Source of the DNA: Christiangramia crocea
Lineage (GTDB): Bacteria; Bacteroidota; Bacteroidia; Flavobacteriales; Flavobacteriaceae
DNA: 64,000 bases
Reading direction: 5' to 3'
Assembly: GCF_022410465.1 (NCBI RefSeq)
Contig: NZ_JAJSON010000005.1
Span: 1-64,000, forward strand
Shown here one piece after another: positions 10,422 through 18,077 of the stretch; the stretch's first letter is position 1, and each line of letters begins with the position of its first letter. The position numbers were made by a program, and so were the translations under genes. The notes beneath the pieces were generated by a model. It searched no databases. It was given only the letters and a program-made list of their open reading frames with translations, and was not told the origin of the DNA.

Positions 10422-10513
10422 AAAAGCATGGATATTATAGCTTTTTTCTTACCCGGCATAATTTTAATTCTGGGCAGATTAAAATTAGAAATTACATCTT
10501 TAAATAATTATAA

Positions 10514-10544
10514 AAAACCCCAATGTGATTAGCATTGGGGTTTT
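10514..10544 (-). terminator. Intrinsic terminator of the GAPDH gene
   Basis: A perfect 12-bp stem (10514-10525 with 10533-10544) with a 7-base loop has flanking A and T runs. It lies 22 bp after the GAPDH stop on the reverse strand. Confidence 0.85.
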
Positions 10545-10566
10545 GGTTTAATGGAATTATTATTAA

Positions 10567-12015
10567 CTAGTAATACGTATACCTTCTAACTTTTGCTATA
10601 TACTTTGCCAGTCTTATTACCTGGTGGCTGTAACCATATTCATTATCGTACCATATATAAAGTATCACATTTTTTCCGTCTGCAGATACTATTGTTGCAT
10701 TACTATCATAGATAGCCGGAGCAGAGGAACCTATAATGTCTGAGGAAACCAGTTCATTATCAACTGAATACTGAATTTGTTCAACCAAGTCTCCTTCAAG
10801 CGCATATTTTTTCAGTATAGAATTCACATTATCCAGGTTGGTTTCTTTTTCAACTTCCAGGTTCAGTATAGCCAGTGACCCGTTGGGAACCGGAACCCGA
10901 ATGGCATTAGAAGTCAGTTTTCCTTCAAAGACAGGAAGCGCTTTTGAAACTGCTTTTCCGGCACCTGTTTCGGTGATGACCATGTTAAGTCCTGCAGCAC
11001 GACCTCTTCTGTATTTGTTGTGCATGTTATCAACCAGATTCTGGTCGTTGGTATATGCATGTATAGTTTCCAGATGTCCATGAACGACTCCCAGAGAATC
11101 CTCAATTGCTTTTAGAACAGGGGTAATGGCATTGGTGGTGCAGGAAGCAGCTGAAAAAATATCAATCTCTTCAGGGCTGTATTCCTTTTGGTTCACACCG
11201 TGTACTATATTAGGAACTCCTTTCCCGGGGGCGGTAAGTAAAACTTTGGCCGCACCTTTTGAAGCAAGATGCCTGCTAAGTGCTTCTTTATCTCTAAAGG
11301 CTCCTGTATTATCTATTATAAGAGCGTCATTAATCCCATATTTAGTGTAATCTATATCTTCTGGCTGATTAGCAGAGATTATATGAACGGTAGTGCCGTT
11401 GATAATAAGGGCTGAATTCTCTTCATCGATATTTACAGTGCCGCTGAAAGGACCGTGAACCGAATCGCTTTTAAGAAGGGAGGCTCTCTTTTCAAGAACG
11501 CTGCGATCTACTTTTCCTCTTGTAACCACTGCACGGAGTCTTAGTTGATTTCCTTTGCCGGTTCTGGTCATCAATTCCCGGGCAACCAGCCTGCCAATCC
11601 TGCCAAAACCATAAAGTACCACATCTTTCGGGGTTACGGCTTCTGTTTTCTTGGCATTGCTTAGTTTATTCGAAACAAAAGCCATCGCATTGCTGTAGTT
11701 CTGGTCTTCCAGGTGATATTCGTAAGTTAACTTACCAATATCAAGTTTTGCAGGAGGAAGCTTGAGATCCTGGATCGCTTTGGCGATCTCTACAGAATCA
11801 AAGATAGAAATGGGCTTCCCTACAAACTCACCGGCATATTCATGCAGATCAAGTATATCGCTAACATTCCTGTTGATCAACTGATTCCTGAAAAGCACCA
11901 GTTCGATTGATTTGTCATACCAAAGGTCACTTACGATATTAATGAATTCTACAGTGGCTTTGCGGCGGTCTGCCTGGAAAGAAAGTTCTTTTTCGTAAAC
12001 TTTATTAAAGTCCAT
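10567..12015 (-). CDS. gap: Glyceraldehyde-3-phosphate dehydrogenase, long form
   Basis: A 482-residue protein, about 145 residues longer than a classical GAPDH (about 335). The NAD-binding GFGRIG motif sits at about 136-141 and the catalytic cysteine at 292 in SAASCTTNAI. The C-terminal YDNEYGYSHQV is also present. It catalyses the phosphorylating oxidation of glyceraldehyde-3-phosphate, or the reverse, in the cytosol. The extra N-terminal segment (about 1-130) is mostly helical-looking and has no motif I recognise; long GAPDHs of this type are known in Bacteroidota and some other bacteria. The gene is monocistronic, with its own promoter element and terminator. Confidence 0.95.
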   Translation of the reverse strand: MDFNKVYEKELSFQADRRKATVEFINIVSDLWYDKSIELVLFRNQLINRNVSDILDLHEYAGEFVGKPISIFDSVEIAKAIQDLKLPPAKLDIGKLTYEYHLEDQNYSNAMAFVSNKLSNAKKTEAVTPKDVVLYGFGRIGRLVARELMTRTGKGNQLRLRAVVTRGKVDRSVLEKRASLLKSDSVHGPFSGTVNIDEENSALIINGTTVHIISANQPEDIDYTKYGINDALIIDNTGAFRDKEALSRHLASKGAAKVLLTAPGKGVPNIVHGVNQKEYSPEEIDIFSAASCTTNAITPVLKAIEDSLGVVHGHLETIHAYTNDQNLVDNMHNKYRRGRAAGLNMVITETGAGKAVSKALPVFEGKLTSNAIRVPVPNGSLAILNLEVEKETNLDNVNSILKKYALEGDLVEQIQYSVDNELVSSDIIGSSAPAIYDSNATIVSADGKNVILYIWYDNEYGYSHQVIRLAKYIAKVRRYTYY

Positions 12016-12044
12016 GTTTAAGATGTGTTGTTATAAATTTCCGG

Positions 12045-12052
12045 CAAAAGTA
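12045..12052 (-). promoter_or_regulatory. -7 element of the GAPDH gene
   Basis: The reverse strand reads TACTTTTG, an exact TAnnTTTG match, about 30 bp upstream of the GAPDH ATG. No clear TTG occurs at the expected upstream spacing; TTTAC is the closest. Confidence 0.55.
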
Positions 12053-12090
12053 TATATTTCAAACGTTTTCGTAAAAACTTTTATGCATAA

Positions 12091-12119
12091 AAAAACCCTT
12101 CAGATTTTGAAGGGTTTTT
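12091..12119 (-). terminator. Intrinsic terminator of the HtrA protease gene
   Basis: A perfect 12-bp stem (12091-12102 with 12108-12119) with a 5-base loop and flanking A/T runs lies 20 bp beyond the protease stop. Confidence 0.85.
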
Positions 12120-12138
12120 ATTCTTTTTAAAAGAATAT

Positions 12139-13536
12139 TTATCTCCAGGCCATTCTTTGTTTTTCCCCATTATGATCATAATAGGTGATCACGATTGGAT
12201 CTGAAGTCCGTCTTTCCTGGATAACTTCTCTTACATCTCTTATGGAGTTCACCTTTTGGTTATTTATTTCTGAAATGATTCCACCTACAAGATCTGCTGA
12301 AGGCAGATTTTCGGCCAGGGTACGGTTTATCTTAACTCCATTAGGAGCATTGAGGGCTTTTAACTCTTCTTCAGTTACATTAGCCACTTCAAGACCTATG
12401 GCAGCGATGCTGTAAGTTTCCAGTTTGGTAAGTTCCACATTCAATTCTTTTTCTTCACCGTCGCGAACGATCTTCACAAGAACTTTATCACCGGGTCTTT
12501 TCGAATTGATATATCCGGTAAGATCGGAGAATTTTGTGATCCTAATATTGTCTATTTTTTTGATGATATCTTTTTCCCTGATGCCTGCCTTAGCAGCACC
12601 ACTACCCGGTGTTACATCACTTACGAAAACTCCCTGTGATTCGCTAAGCTCAAGCTCCTGGATTGCAGCCGGAGTAATACTTCCTCCTCTAATGCCGAGT
12701 ATGCCCTGCTGGACATCACCATACTCCATAATATCCTCAACAATTTTTCTTGCATTGTTGGATGGAACGGCAAATGCGTAACCAATATAGCTTCCGCTAG
12801 GGGAGCTGATTGCGGTATTGATCCCAATAAGTTCGCCATTAATATTTACCAGTGCACCACCACTGTTTCCAGGGTTTATAGCGGCATCTGTCTGAATAAA
12901 AGACTGTGGCGAATTATCACGTGCGTTCAGGTCCCGGGCCTTGGCACTAATGATTCCTGCTGTGACAGTAGATTTCAAATTAAATGGATTACCTACTGCA
13001 AGTACCCATTCTCCCAGCTTTACATTATCAGAATTACCGAAAGGAATGTATTCCAGATCTTCGGCATCCACTTTTATGAGAGCGATATCAGAAATCGGAT
13101 CACTTCCAATAACCTCTGCTTTATAGGTTTCATTGTTGTTTAAGGTCACCTCAATTTCACTCGCACCTTCAATCACATGATTATTGGTGACTATATAGCC
13201 GTCAGGAGTAATAATCACCCCAGAGCCGGCACCCTGTAAGGCACGACCTCCGCTATTTCCATACTGGTAGTATTCCCAGATGTTTCTGGGACCTTTAAAA
13301 ACAGCCACATTTTTCACGTGAACTACAGCATGTACGGTCTTTTCGGCTGCCTCTGTAAAATCGGCGTTGGTACCATAAATACGATTAGAATTATTTACGG
13401 GTATGAAAGACTCCTGAGTTACATTATTTTCAGGAAGAAAATTGGTGGTTTCATCTTCTAAGAATAGCTTATAACTTCCTAATGTTATTATACCTCCCAA
13501 GACTGAAACCAGAATTAGACTTGCTATTTTTTTCAT
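12139..13536 (-). CDS. degP: HtrA/DegP-type periplasmic serine protease with two PDZ domains
   Basis: A 465-residue protein with an N-terminal membrane/signal segment (about 1-22), a trypsin-like domain and two PDZ-like domains. The catalytic triad is visible as His120 (TNNHVIEG), Asp150 (SDIALIK) and Ser225 (NPGNSGGAL). The first PDZ starts near 275 (GILGIRGG) and the second near 380. Such proteases degrade or refold damaged envelope proteins. It is divergent from dapF with 133 bp between them, and an 8-bp-arm palindrome lies in that gap. The family is often induced by envelope stress, but the palindrome is not a known site for that. Confidence 0.95.
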   Translation of the reverse strand: MKKIASLILVSVLGGIITLGSYKLFLEDETTNFLPENNVTQESFIPVNNSNRIYGTNADFTEAAEKTVHAVVHVKNVAVFKGPRNIWEYYQYGNSGGRALQGAGSGVIITPDGYIVTNNHVIEGASEIEVTLNNNETYKAEVIGSDPISDIALIKVDAEDLEYIPFGNSDNVKLGEWVLAVGNPFNLKSTVTAGIISAKARDLNARDNSPQSFIQTDAAINPGNSGGALVNINGELIGINTAISSPSGSYIGYAFAVPSNNARKIVEDIMEYGDVQQGILGIRGGSITPAAIQELELSESQGVFVSDVTPGSGAAKAGIREKDIIKKIDNIRITKFSDLTGYINSKRPGDKVLVKIVRDGEEKELNVELTKLETYSIAAIGLEVANVTEEELKALNAPNGVKINRTLAENLPSADLVGGIISEINNQKVNSIRDVREVIQERRTSDPIVITYYDHNGEKQRMAWR

Positions 13537-13580
13537 TTTCGGATGTTATTTAATTAATAAACCTTTTCTGTTAACTCATT

Positions 13581-13599
13581 ATTATACGAAGCGTATAAT
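13581..13599. promoter_or_regulatory. Palindrome between degP and dapF, possible operator
   Basis: ATTATACG-AAG-CGTATAAT is a perfect 8-bp inverted repeat with a 3-base centre in the divergent intergenic region. The centre spacing suits binding by a dimeric regulator more than an RNA hairpin. No regulator is identified. Confidence 0.4.
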
Positions 13600-13640
13600 T
13601 TAACGACCATTTAACAGCCCTTAATTCCTCTTCAAAATTG

Positions 13641-13648
13641 TATATTTG
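13641..13648 (+). promoter_or_regulatory. -7 element of dapF
   Basis: TATATTTG is an exact TAnnTTTG element ending 21 bp before the dapF ATG. No convincing TTG lies at the expected distance upstream. Confidence 0.6.
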
Positions 13649-13669
13649 TGCCACTTTTGAAAAAGATTT

Positions 13670-14455
13670 ATGAAACTGACATTCTATAAATATCAGGGTA
13701 CGGGCAACGACTTTGTAATGATCGATAATCGGGATCTTAAAATATCCAAAAATGATACCAAATTGGTACGCAGGCTTTGTAACCGCAAATTTGGCATAGG
13801 GGCTGATGGCCTTATTCTTCTGGAGAATTCAGAAGATCCTCAGGACGATTTTAAAATGGTCTATTTCAATGCCGATGGAAATGAAAGCAGTATGTGCGGG
13901 AATGGAGGTCGCTGTCTGGTAGCTTTTGCCAGGTTTTTAGGTATAGTTGAGAATAAAGCCAGATTTACGGCTATAGATGGCCCACACGATGCTACAGTGA
14001 AAGATGGGATAGTAAGCCTGAAAATGCAGGATGTAAAGGATGTTTCTCAAAATAAAGACTTCCTGTTTCTGGATACAGGATCTCCTCACCATGTCATTTT
14101 TACTGAGAATATTGCCACAAAGGACATTAAAAGAGAAGGAGCGGATATCAGGTATTCTGATAGATACAAAGATGAAGGCACGAACGTTAATTTTGTAGAA
14201 GGTATTTCTGAGGATTCCTTTTCAGTAAGAACCTATGAAAGGGGAGTGGAAGATGAAACGCTTTCCTGTGGCACTGGAGTTACAGCGGTTGCCCTGGCGG
14301 CTTATTCTTCAGGGAAGACTAACTCTGAAAGGGTAAAATTGGTTACCCAGGGAGGTGAACTTTTTGTTGACTTCAAAAAAACTGAAGATGGTTTTTCCGA
14401 TATTTGGTTGTCAGGACCTGCGGAACAGGTCTTTAAAGGGGAGATTATATGCTAA
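13670..14455 (+). CDS. dapF: Diaminopimelate epimerase
   Basis: A 261-residue cytosolic enzyme converting LL- to meso-diaminopimelate for peptidoglycan and lysine synthesis. The two catalytic cysteines lie in the expected contexts: Cys76 in SSMCGNGGRC and Cys200 in TLSCGTGV. The N-terminal KYQGTGNDFVMID signature is intact. It heads a forward cluster with a GNAT gene (overlap of 7 bp) and mltG (overlap of 11 bp), all compatible with cell-wall metabolism. dapA is encoded elsewhere in the window (30116-30991). Confidence 0.97.
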   Translation: MKLTFYKYQGTGNDFVMIDNRDLKISKNDTKLVRRLCNRKFGIGADGLILLENSEDPQDDFKMVYFNADGNESSMCGNGGRCLVAFARFLGIVENKARFTAIDGPHDATVKDGIVSLKMQDVKDVSQNKDFLFLDTGSPHHVIFTENIATKDIKREGADIRYSDRYKDEGTNVNFVEGISEDSFSVRTYERGVEDETLSCGTGVTAVALAAYSSGKTNSERVKLVTQGGELFVDFKKTEDGFSDIWLSGPAEQVFKGEIIC

Positions 14456-14979
14456 CATTAAAAGGCCAAAAAGTATACCTGAGAGCCCTGGAACCCGAAG
14501 ATCTGGATTTTGTTCATAAGATCGAGAATGATGAGGATTTCTGGGAGATCAGTTCTACGCAGTCGCCGTATTCAAAGTTCCTGATAAGACAGTATATAGA
14601 AAATGCACACAGGGATATCTACGATATCAAGCAGTTAAGGCTGGTCATCTGTACTAAAAGAAACAGACGGGTAGGTCTTATTGATGTGTATGACCTGGAT
14701 CCCAAAGATCGGCGGGCAGCCATAGGTATTTTGATCGCCAGTAAAAAAGATCGTAAAAAAGGTTATGGTTCTGAAAGTTTGTCACTGTTGTGCGACTACT
14801 GTTTTACGCATTTGGGCCTTCATCAGGTGTATGCCAATGTTACAGCCAGTAACAGGGAGAGTATGCGGGTTTTTGAAAGTAATGGTTTTAGAAAAGTAGG
14901 CCTGAAAAAAGACTGGACACTTTTCAACGGAAAATTCAAAGATGAATGGCTTTATCAATTATTAAATAATGTACATTAA
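14449..14979 (+). CDS. GNAT-family N-acetyltransferase (RimJ/RimL-like)
   Basis: A 176-residue acetyltransferase of the type with an N-terminal LKGQKVYLRALEPEDL strand and the acetyl-CoA loop KKGYGSESLSLL near residues 103-114. The NVTASNRESMRVFESNGFRKVG motif region near the C-terminus confirms the GNAT fold. Substrates of the RimJ/L group include protein N-termini, amino sugars and antibiotics; none can be chosen here. It overlaps dapF by 7 bp and mltG by 11 bp, so it is co-translated with cell-wall genes. Confidence 0.88.
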   Translation: MLTLKGQKVYLRALEPEDLDFVHKIENDEDFWEISSTQSPYSKFLIRQYIENAHRDIYDIKQLRLVICTKRNRRVGLIDVYDLDPKDRRAAIGILIASKKDRKKGYGSESLSLLCDYCFTHLGLHQVYANVTASNRESMRVFESNGFRKVGLKKDWTLFNGKFKDEWLYQLLNNVH

Positions 14980-16012
14980 AAAAATACTTGTTGCTATCGC
15001 CATTCTCGGTTTGATAGCCCTTGGAATATTCAGTTATTACATTTATAACAGTATATTTTCTTCAAATACTGCTTTCGATGTCAAACAGGAAACGGTTTAT
15101 ATCCCAACCGGCGCTACTTTTCAAACCTTAAGAGATTCCCTCCGGCCTTTGCTGAAGGATATGGAGTCGTTCAGCCTTGTGGCTCAAAAGAAAGGGTATG
15201 CCAGTAATGTAAGACCTGGCAGGTATATCCTGAGAAAAGGAATGAACAATAATGAGCTGGTCAATGAATTACGCAGTGGGAATAAGCCGGTAAAGGTTAT
15301 TTTCAATAATCAGGAAAGGCTGGAAAACCTGGCGGGCAGAATATCAGATCAGATAGAAGCTGACAGTACTGCTTTGCTAAACTCCTTTAAGGACTCTTCT
15401 TTTCTGAAGAAGAACAAATTCACAGAAAGAAATGCTCTGGGAATGTATATCCCTAACCAGTATGAGTTCTACTGGAATACTTCGGCTGAGGAATTCCGGG
15501 AGCGCATGATAAAGGAGTATGAGCGTTTCTGGAATGAAAGCAGACTTAAAAAGGCCGAAGAGATAGGTCTAACGCCTTATGAGGTTATTACCCTGGCTTC
15601 GATAGTTCAGAAGGAGACAGCAAAGGTAGACGAAAGACCCAGGGTAGCCGGAGTCTATATGAACCGTTATAAGAATGGATGGAAACTGGATGCCGATCCT
15701 ACCGTGATCTATGCCATTAAGGAGAAAACCGGAAATTTTGATACCATCATAAAAAGGGTGCTTTACAAAGACCTGGAGCTGGATTCTCCGTATAATACCT
15801 ACAAATATCGTCAGCTTCCTCCCGGTCCAATCCATATGCCGGATATTTCTTCCATAGACGCAGTGTTGAATTATGAGGATCATGGTTTCTACTATTTTGT
15901 GGCAGATGTGAATAATTTCGGCTATCATAAATTTGCCAAAACCCTGGCCCAGCATAACCGAAATAAGCAGGAATATGTACGCTGGATCAATAAGCAGGGA
16001 ATAAAAAGATAG
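14969..16012 (+). CDS. mltG: Endolytic murein transglycosylase MltG
   Basis: A 347-residue inner-membrane protein with one N-terminal membrane helix (about 5-25) and the YceG/MltG periplasmic domain. The catalytic region is visible as LASIVQKETAKVDERPRVAGVYMNR (read in part), where the glutamate of QKE is the active-site residue. It is followed by LDADPTVIYA and the YNTYKYRQLPPGPI segment. It cleaves nascent glycan strands and is thought to set their length. The 11-bp overlap with the GNAT gene implies coupling. Confidence 0.95.
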   Translation: MYIKKILVAIAILGLIALGIFSYYIYNSIFSSNTAFDVKQETVYIPTGATFQTLRDSLRPLLKDMESFSLVAQKKGYASNVRPGRYILRKGMNNNELVNELRSGNKPVKVIFNNQERLENLAGRISDQIEADSTALLNSFKDSSFLKKNKFTERNALGMYIPNQYEFYWNTSAEEFRERMIKEYERFWNESRLKKAEEIGLTPYEVITLASIVQKETAKVDERPRVAGVYMNRYKNGWKLDADPTVIYAIKEKTGNFDTIIKRVLYKDLELDSPYNTYKYRQLPPGPIHMPDISSIDAVLNYEDHGFYYFVADVNNFGYHKFAKTLAQHNRNKQEYVRWINKQGIKR

Positions 16013-16132
16013 ATCCCTTTTTCTTTAAGGTTTTTTAAGTATTTGAACCTCAGTAAGTTATTCTTTAGTTAAAAACACAATAACTTTAAAAAAGGATTAA
16101 CAGGCTGTAGTTCAGATTATTGAAAATTGTTA

Positions 16133-16140
16133 TACATTTG
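16133..16140 (+). promoter_or_regulatory. -7 element upstream of the lysozyme-like gene
   Basis: TACATTTG is an exact TAnnTTTG element about 70 bp before the ATG at 16210. The rest of the 197-bp gap after mltG shows no gene or other structure. Confidence 0.5.
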
Positions 16141-16209
16141 CCGGGCTAATATGAAAGGGGCACAGTCTAAATTTTTTAGGATGCCATTAACCTTTCAAAA
16201 ACGAAAGCA

Positions 16210-16878
16210 ATGAGAAAGAAAATTGCAAAATTTTCAATCTTGCCTCTTGCAGCGGGCTCAATTTTTTTTAGTTTTTCAACTAAGGATGCTGCTAAATTAA
16301 ATCTGGAAAATTATTCTACCTATGATCTCGACCTCGAGTATACAGTAGAAGATCTAAAGGAGGAAGTCACACCGGATTTTGAAATTTCACACACCGCTCC
16401 CATTCTCGGGAAATCCTATGTTGGTTTTAAAGAAGCGCTTGCCTTTAAAGAGTCAAGAGGGGACTACAAGACCATTAACGAATATGGATATCTGGGAAAG
16501 TATCAATTTGGAAAAGGCACCCTGAAACTTGTTGGGATTTACGACACCGTTGGATTCCTTAACTCTCCAGCATTACAGGAAGCAGCATTCTATGCCAATG
16601 CTTCCCGGAATAAATGGATATTACAAAGGGATATCAAAAGGTTTGTTGGCAAGACCATCAATGGAGTAGAAGTAACCGAATCTGGTATTCTGGCGGCGGC
16701 TCACCTTGCCGGACCCGGAAGTGTAAAGAAATATCTTAGAAGCTGGGGTGCGCAGGCATTCAGTGATGCATTTGGAACCACCATTAAAACCTATATGAAG
16801 CGTTTTGGCGGATATGATGTTTCATTTGTGAAGACTGAAAAAAACGCCAGGGTAGATTTCGATAGAATTTCAGCCTAA
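16210..16878 (+). CDS. Secreted lysozyme/transglycosylase-like protein
   Basis: A 222-residue protein with a signal-like N-terminus (about 1-22). The region from residue 75 reads as a compact lysozyme-type fold: a conserved glutamate in LAFKESRGDY, then GYLGKYQFGKGTLK and the downstream HLAGPGSVKKYL. This order (ESRG...GKYQF...AAHLAG) resembles bacterial transglycosylase-like muramidases, although some databases label homologues as LysM proteins; I see no LysM repeat. It probably acts on peptidoglycan in the periplasm. It has its own promoter element. The 3' end overlaps the convergent methylase gene by 4 bp. Confidence 0.65.
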   Translation: MRKKIAKFSILPLAAGSIFFSFSTKDAAKLNLENYSTYDLDLEYTVEDLKEEVTPDFEISHTAPILGKSYVGFKEALAFKESRGDYKTINEYGYLGKYQFGKGTLKLVGIYDTVGFLNSPALQEAAFYANASRNKWILQRDIKRFVGKTINGVEVTESGILAAAHLAGPGSVKKYLRSWGAQAFSDAFGTTIKTYMKRFGGYDVSFVKTEKNARVDFDRISA

Positions 16879-17603
16879 AGATCTTTTTGAATGATAAATA
16901 TAGCCGGTCTTTTATGAAGGTCGGTTTTTATATTTTTCCATTCTGATGCAGTAGCGGTCTTAATGAATTCTGACTCTAAAGTCAGATCAGATGCCACACA
17001 GATTCTTGTGGCAGGGTGAAGGTTCTGAACGAGGTCTTCCAGGAATTTCATGTTTCTGTATGGAGTCTCTATAAAGATCTGCGCCTGATTCTTTTCTACT
17101 GAAAGTCTTTCAAGCTGCTTAATCTCATGCTTTCTTTCCTTTTTATCAATAGGCAGATAACCGTGAAAAGTAAAACTTTGACCATTCATCCCGCTTGCCA
17201 TCATGGCCAGCAGGATAGAAGAGGGGCCAACTAATGGAACAACCTGAATGTTATATCTGTGCGCAAGTTTTACTATCTCAGCACCGGGATCGGCTACTCC
17301 GGGACAGCCTGCTTCACTAAGCAGTCCTATATTCCTGCCTTCTTTGGCAGCATCCAGAAAATTTGGGATCTCAGCAGGATCAGTAAATTTATTGAGTCCT
17401 TTTAATCTGAGTTTTTGCTGAGGTTTTTCCGGTAGGATCTGTTTTATAAAACGCCGGGCTGATTTCTCATTCTCTACAATAAAATCATCAATACCTTCAA
17501 TGATATTTTTGTTTACCGGTGGGAATACTTTTTCCGGGTTTGAATCTCCAAGCCCTACGGGAATCAGATAAAGTTTGCCGTAATTTTTATCGGCCTGACT
17601 CAT
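16875..17603 (-). CDS. SAM-dependent methyltransferase, RsmI-like tetrapyrrole-methylase fold
   Basis: A 242-residue protein of the tetrapyrrole methylase superfamily. It shows GLLSEAGCPGVADPGAEIV and VVPLVGPSSILLAMMASGMNGQSFTFHGYLP, which match RsmI (16S rRNA C1402 2'-O-methyltransferase). RsmI usually runs about 280 residues and begins TLYVVPTPIGN; here the start is LYLIPVGLGD and the C-terminal extension is missing. It is therefore a shorter RsmI relative, common in Bacteroidota, whose substrate is not established. Its start overlaps the phosphatase stop by 4 bp. Confidence 0.82.
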   Translation of the reverse strand: MSQADKNYGKLYLIPVGLGDSNPEKVFPPVNKNIIEGIDDFIVENEKSARRFIKQILPEKPQQKLRLKGLNKFTDPAEIPNFLDAAKEGRNIGLLSEAGCPGVADPGAEIVKLAHRYNIQVVPLVGPSSILLAMMASGMNGQSFTFHGYLPIDKKERKHEIKQLERLSVEKNQAQIFIETPYRNMKFLEDLVQNLHPATRICVASDLTLESEFIKTATASEWKNIKTDLHKRPAIFIIQKDL

Positions 17604-18067
17604 AGTTCGCCATTGTTCAGTTTTTCGGCAATTTCTTCACAGGCTTCATTCAGCATTTGATATACATTTTCGAAGCCCTGCTCGCCTCCATGATACGGAT
17701 CTGGTACATCAACATTTTCAGATGGGAATATCTCTTCCAGAATTAAACGTACTTTTTGACGGTCTTCGTCATTTCGTGCCATGGAGATAACGTCCCTGAA
17801 GTTGGAATTGTCCATCACGAAGATATGATCAAAATGGTCAAAATCCTTTTCTGAAAATTGTCTTCCGCGCTGACTGGTAATATCAAGATCGTATCTTCTG
17901 GCTGTAGCTATGGATCTTCTATCGGGTTCTGAGCCTATATGCCAGCTTCCCGTACCTGCAGAATCTACAAATACTTTGCTTTGATCTACTTTAGATTTAA
18001 GTATACCTTCGGCCAGGGGTGATCTGCAAATATTGCCGAGGCACACCATCAATACCCTGGTTTTCAT
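17600..18067 (-). CDS. Low-molecular-weight protein-tyrosine phosphatase
   Basis: I start this at the ATG at 18067, which gives 155 residues beginning MKTRVLMVCLGNICRSP. A start at 18142 would add a tail that overlaps dnaA and lacks family similarity. The P-loop C-x5-R (Cys9-Arg15) and the general-acid motif PDPYHGG near residue 129 are intact. It dephosphorylates phosphotyrosine, or possibly arginine, in the cytosol. It lies 10 bp after dnaA on the same strand. Whether it acts on exopolysaccharide kinases, as in other bacteria, is not indicated here. Confidence 0.93.
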   Translation of the reverse strand: MKTRVLMVCLGNICRSPLAEGILKSKVDQSKVFVDSAGTGSWHIGSEPDRRSIATARRYDLDITSQRGRQFSEKDFDHFDHIFVMDNSNFRDVISMARNDEDRQKVRLILEEIFPSENVDVPDPYHGGEQGFENVYQMLNEACEEIAEKLNNGEL

Positions 18068-18077
18068 AAAATGTATT

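Noticed and set aside
13581-13599. Similarity of the palindrome to loxP arms (ATACGAAG)
   Set aside because: Only short partial similarity, no 13-bp arms or 8-bp spacer, and no recombinase gene nearby.
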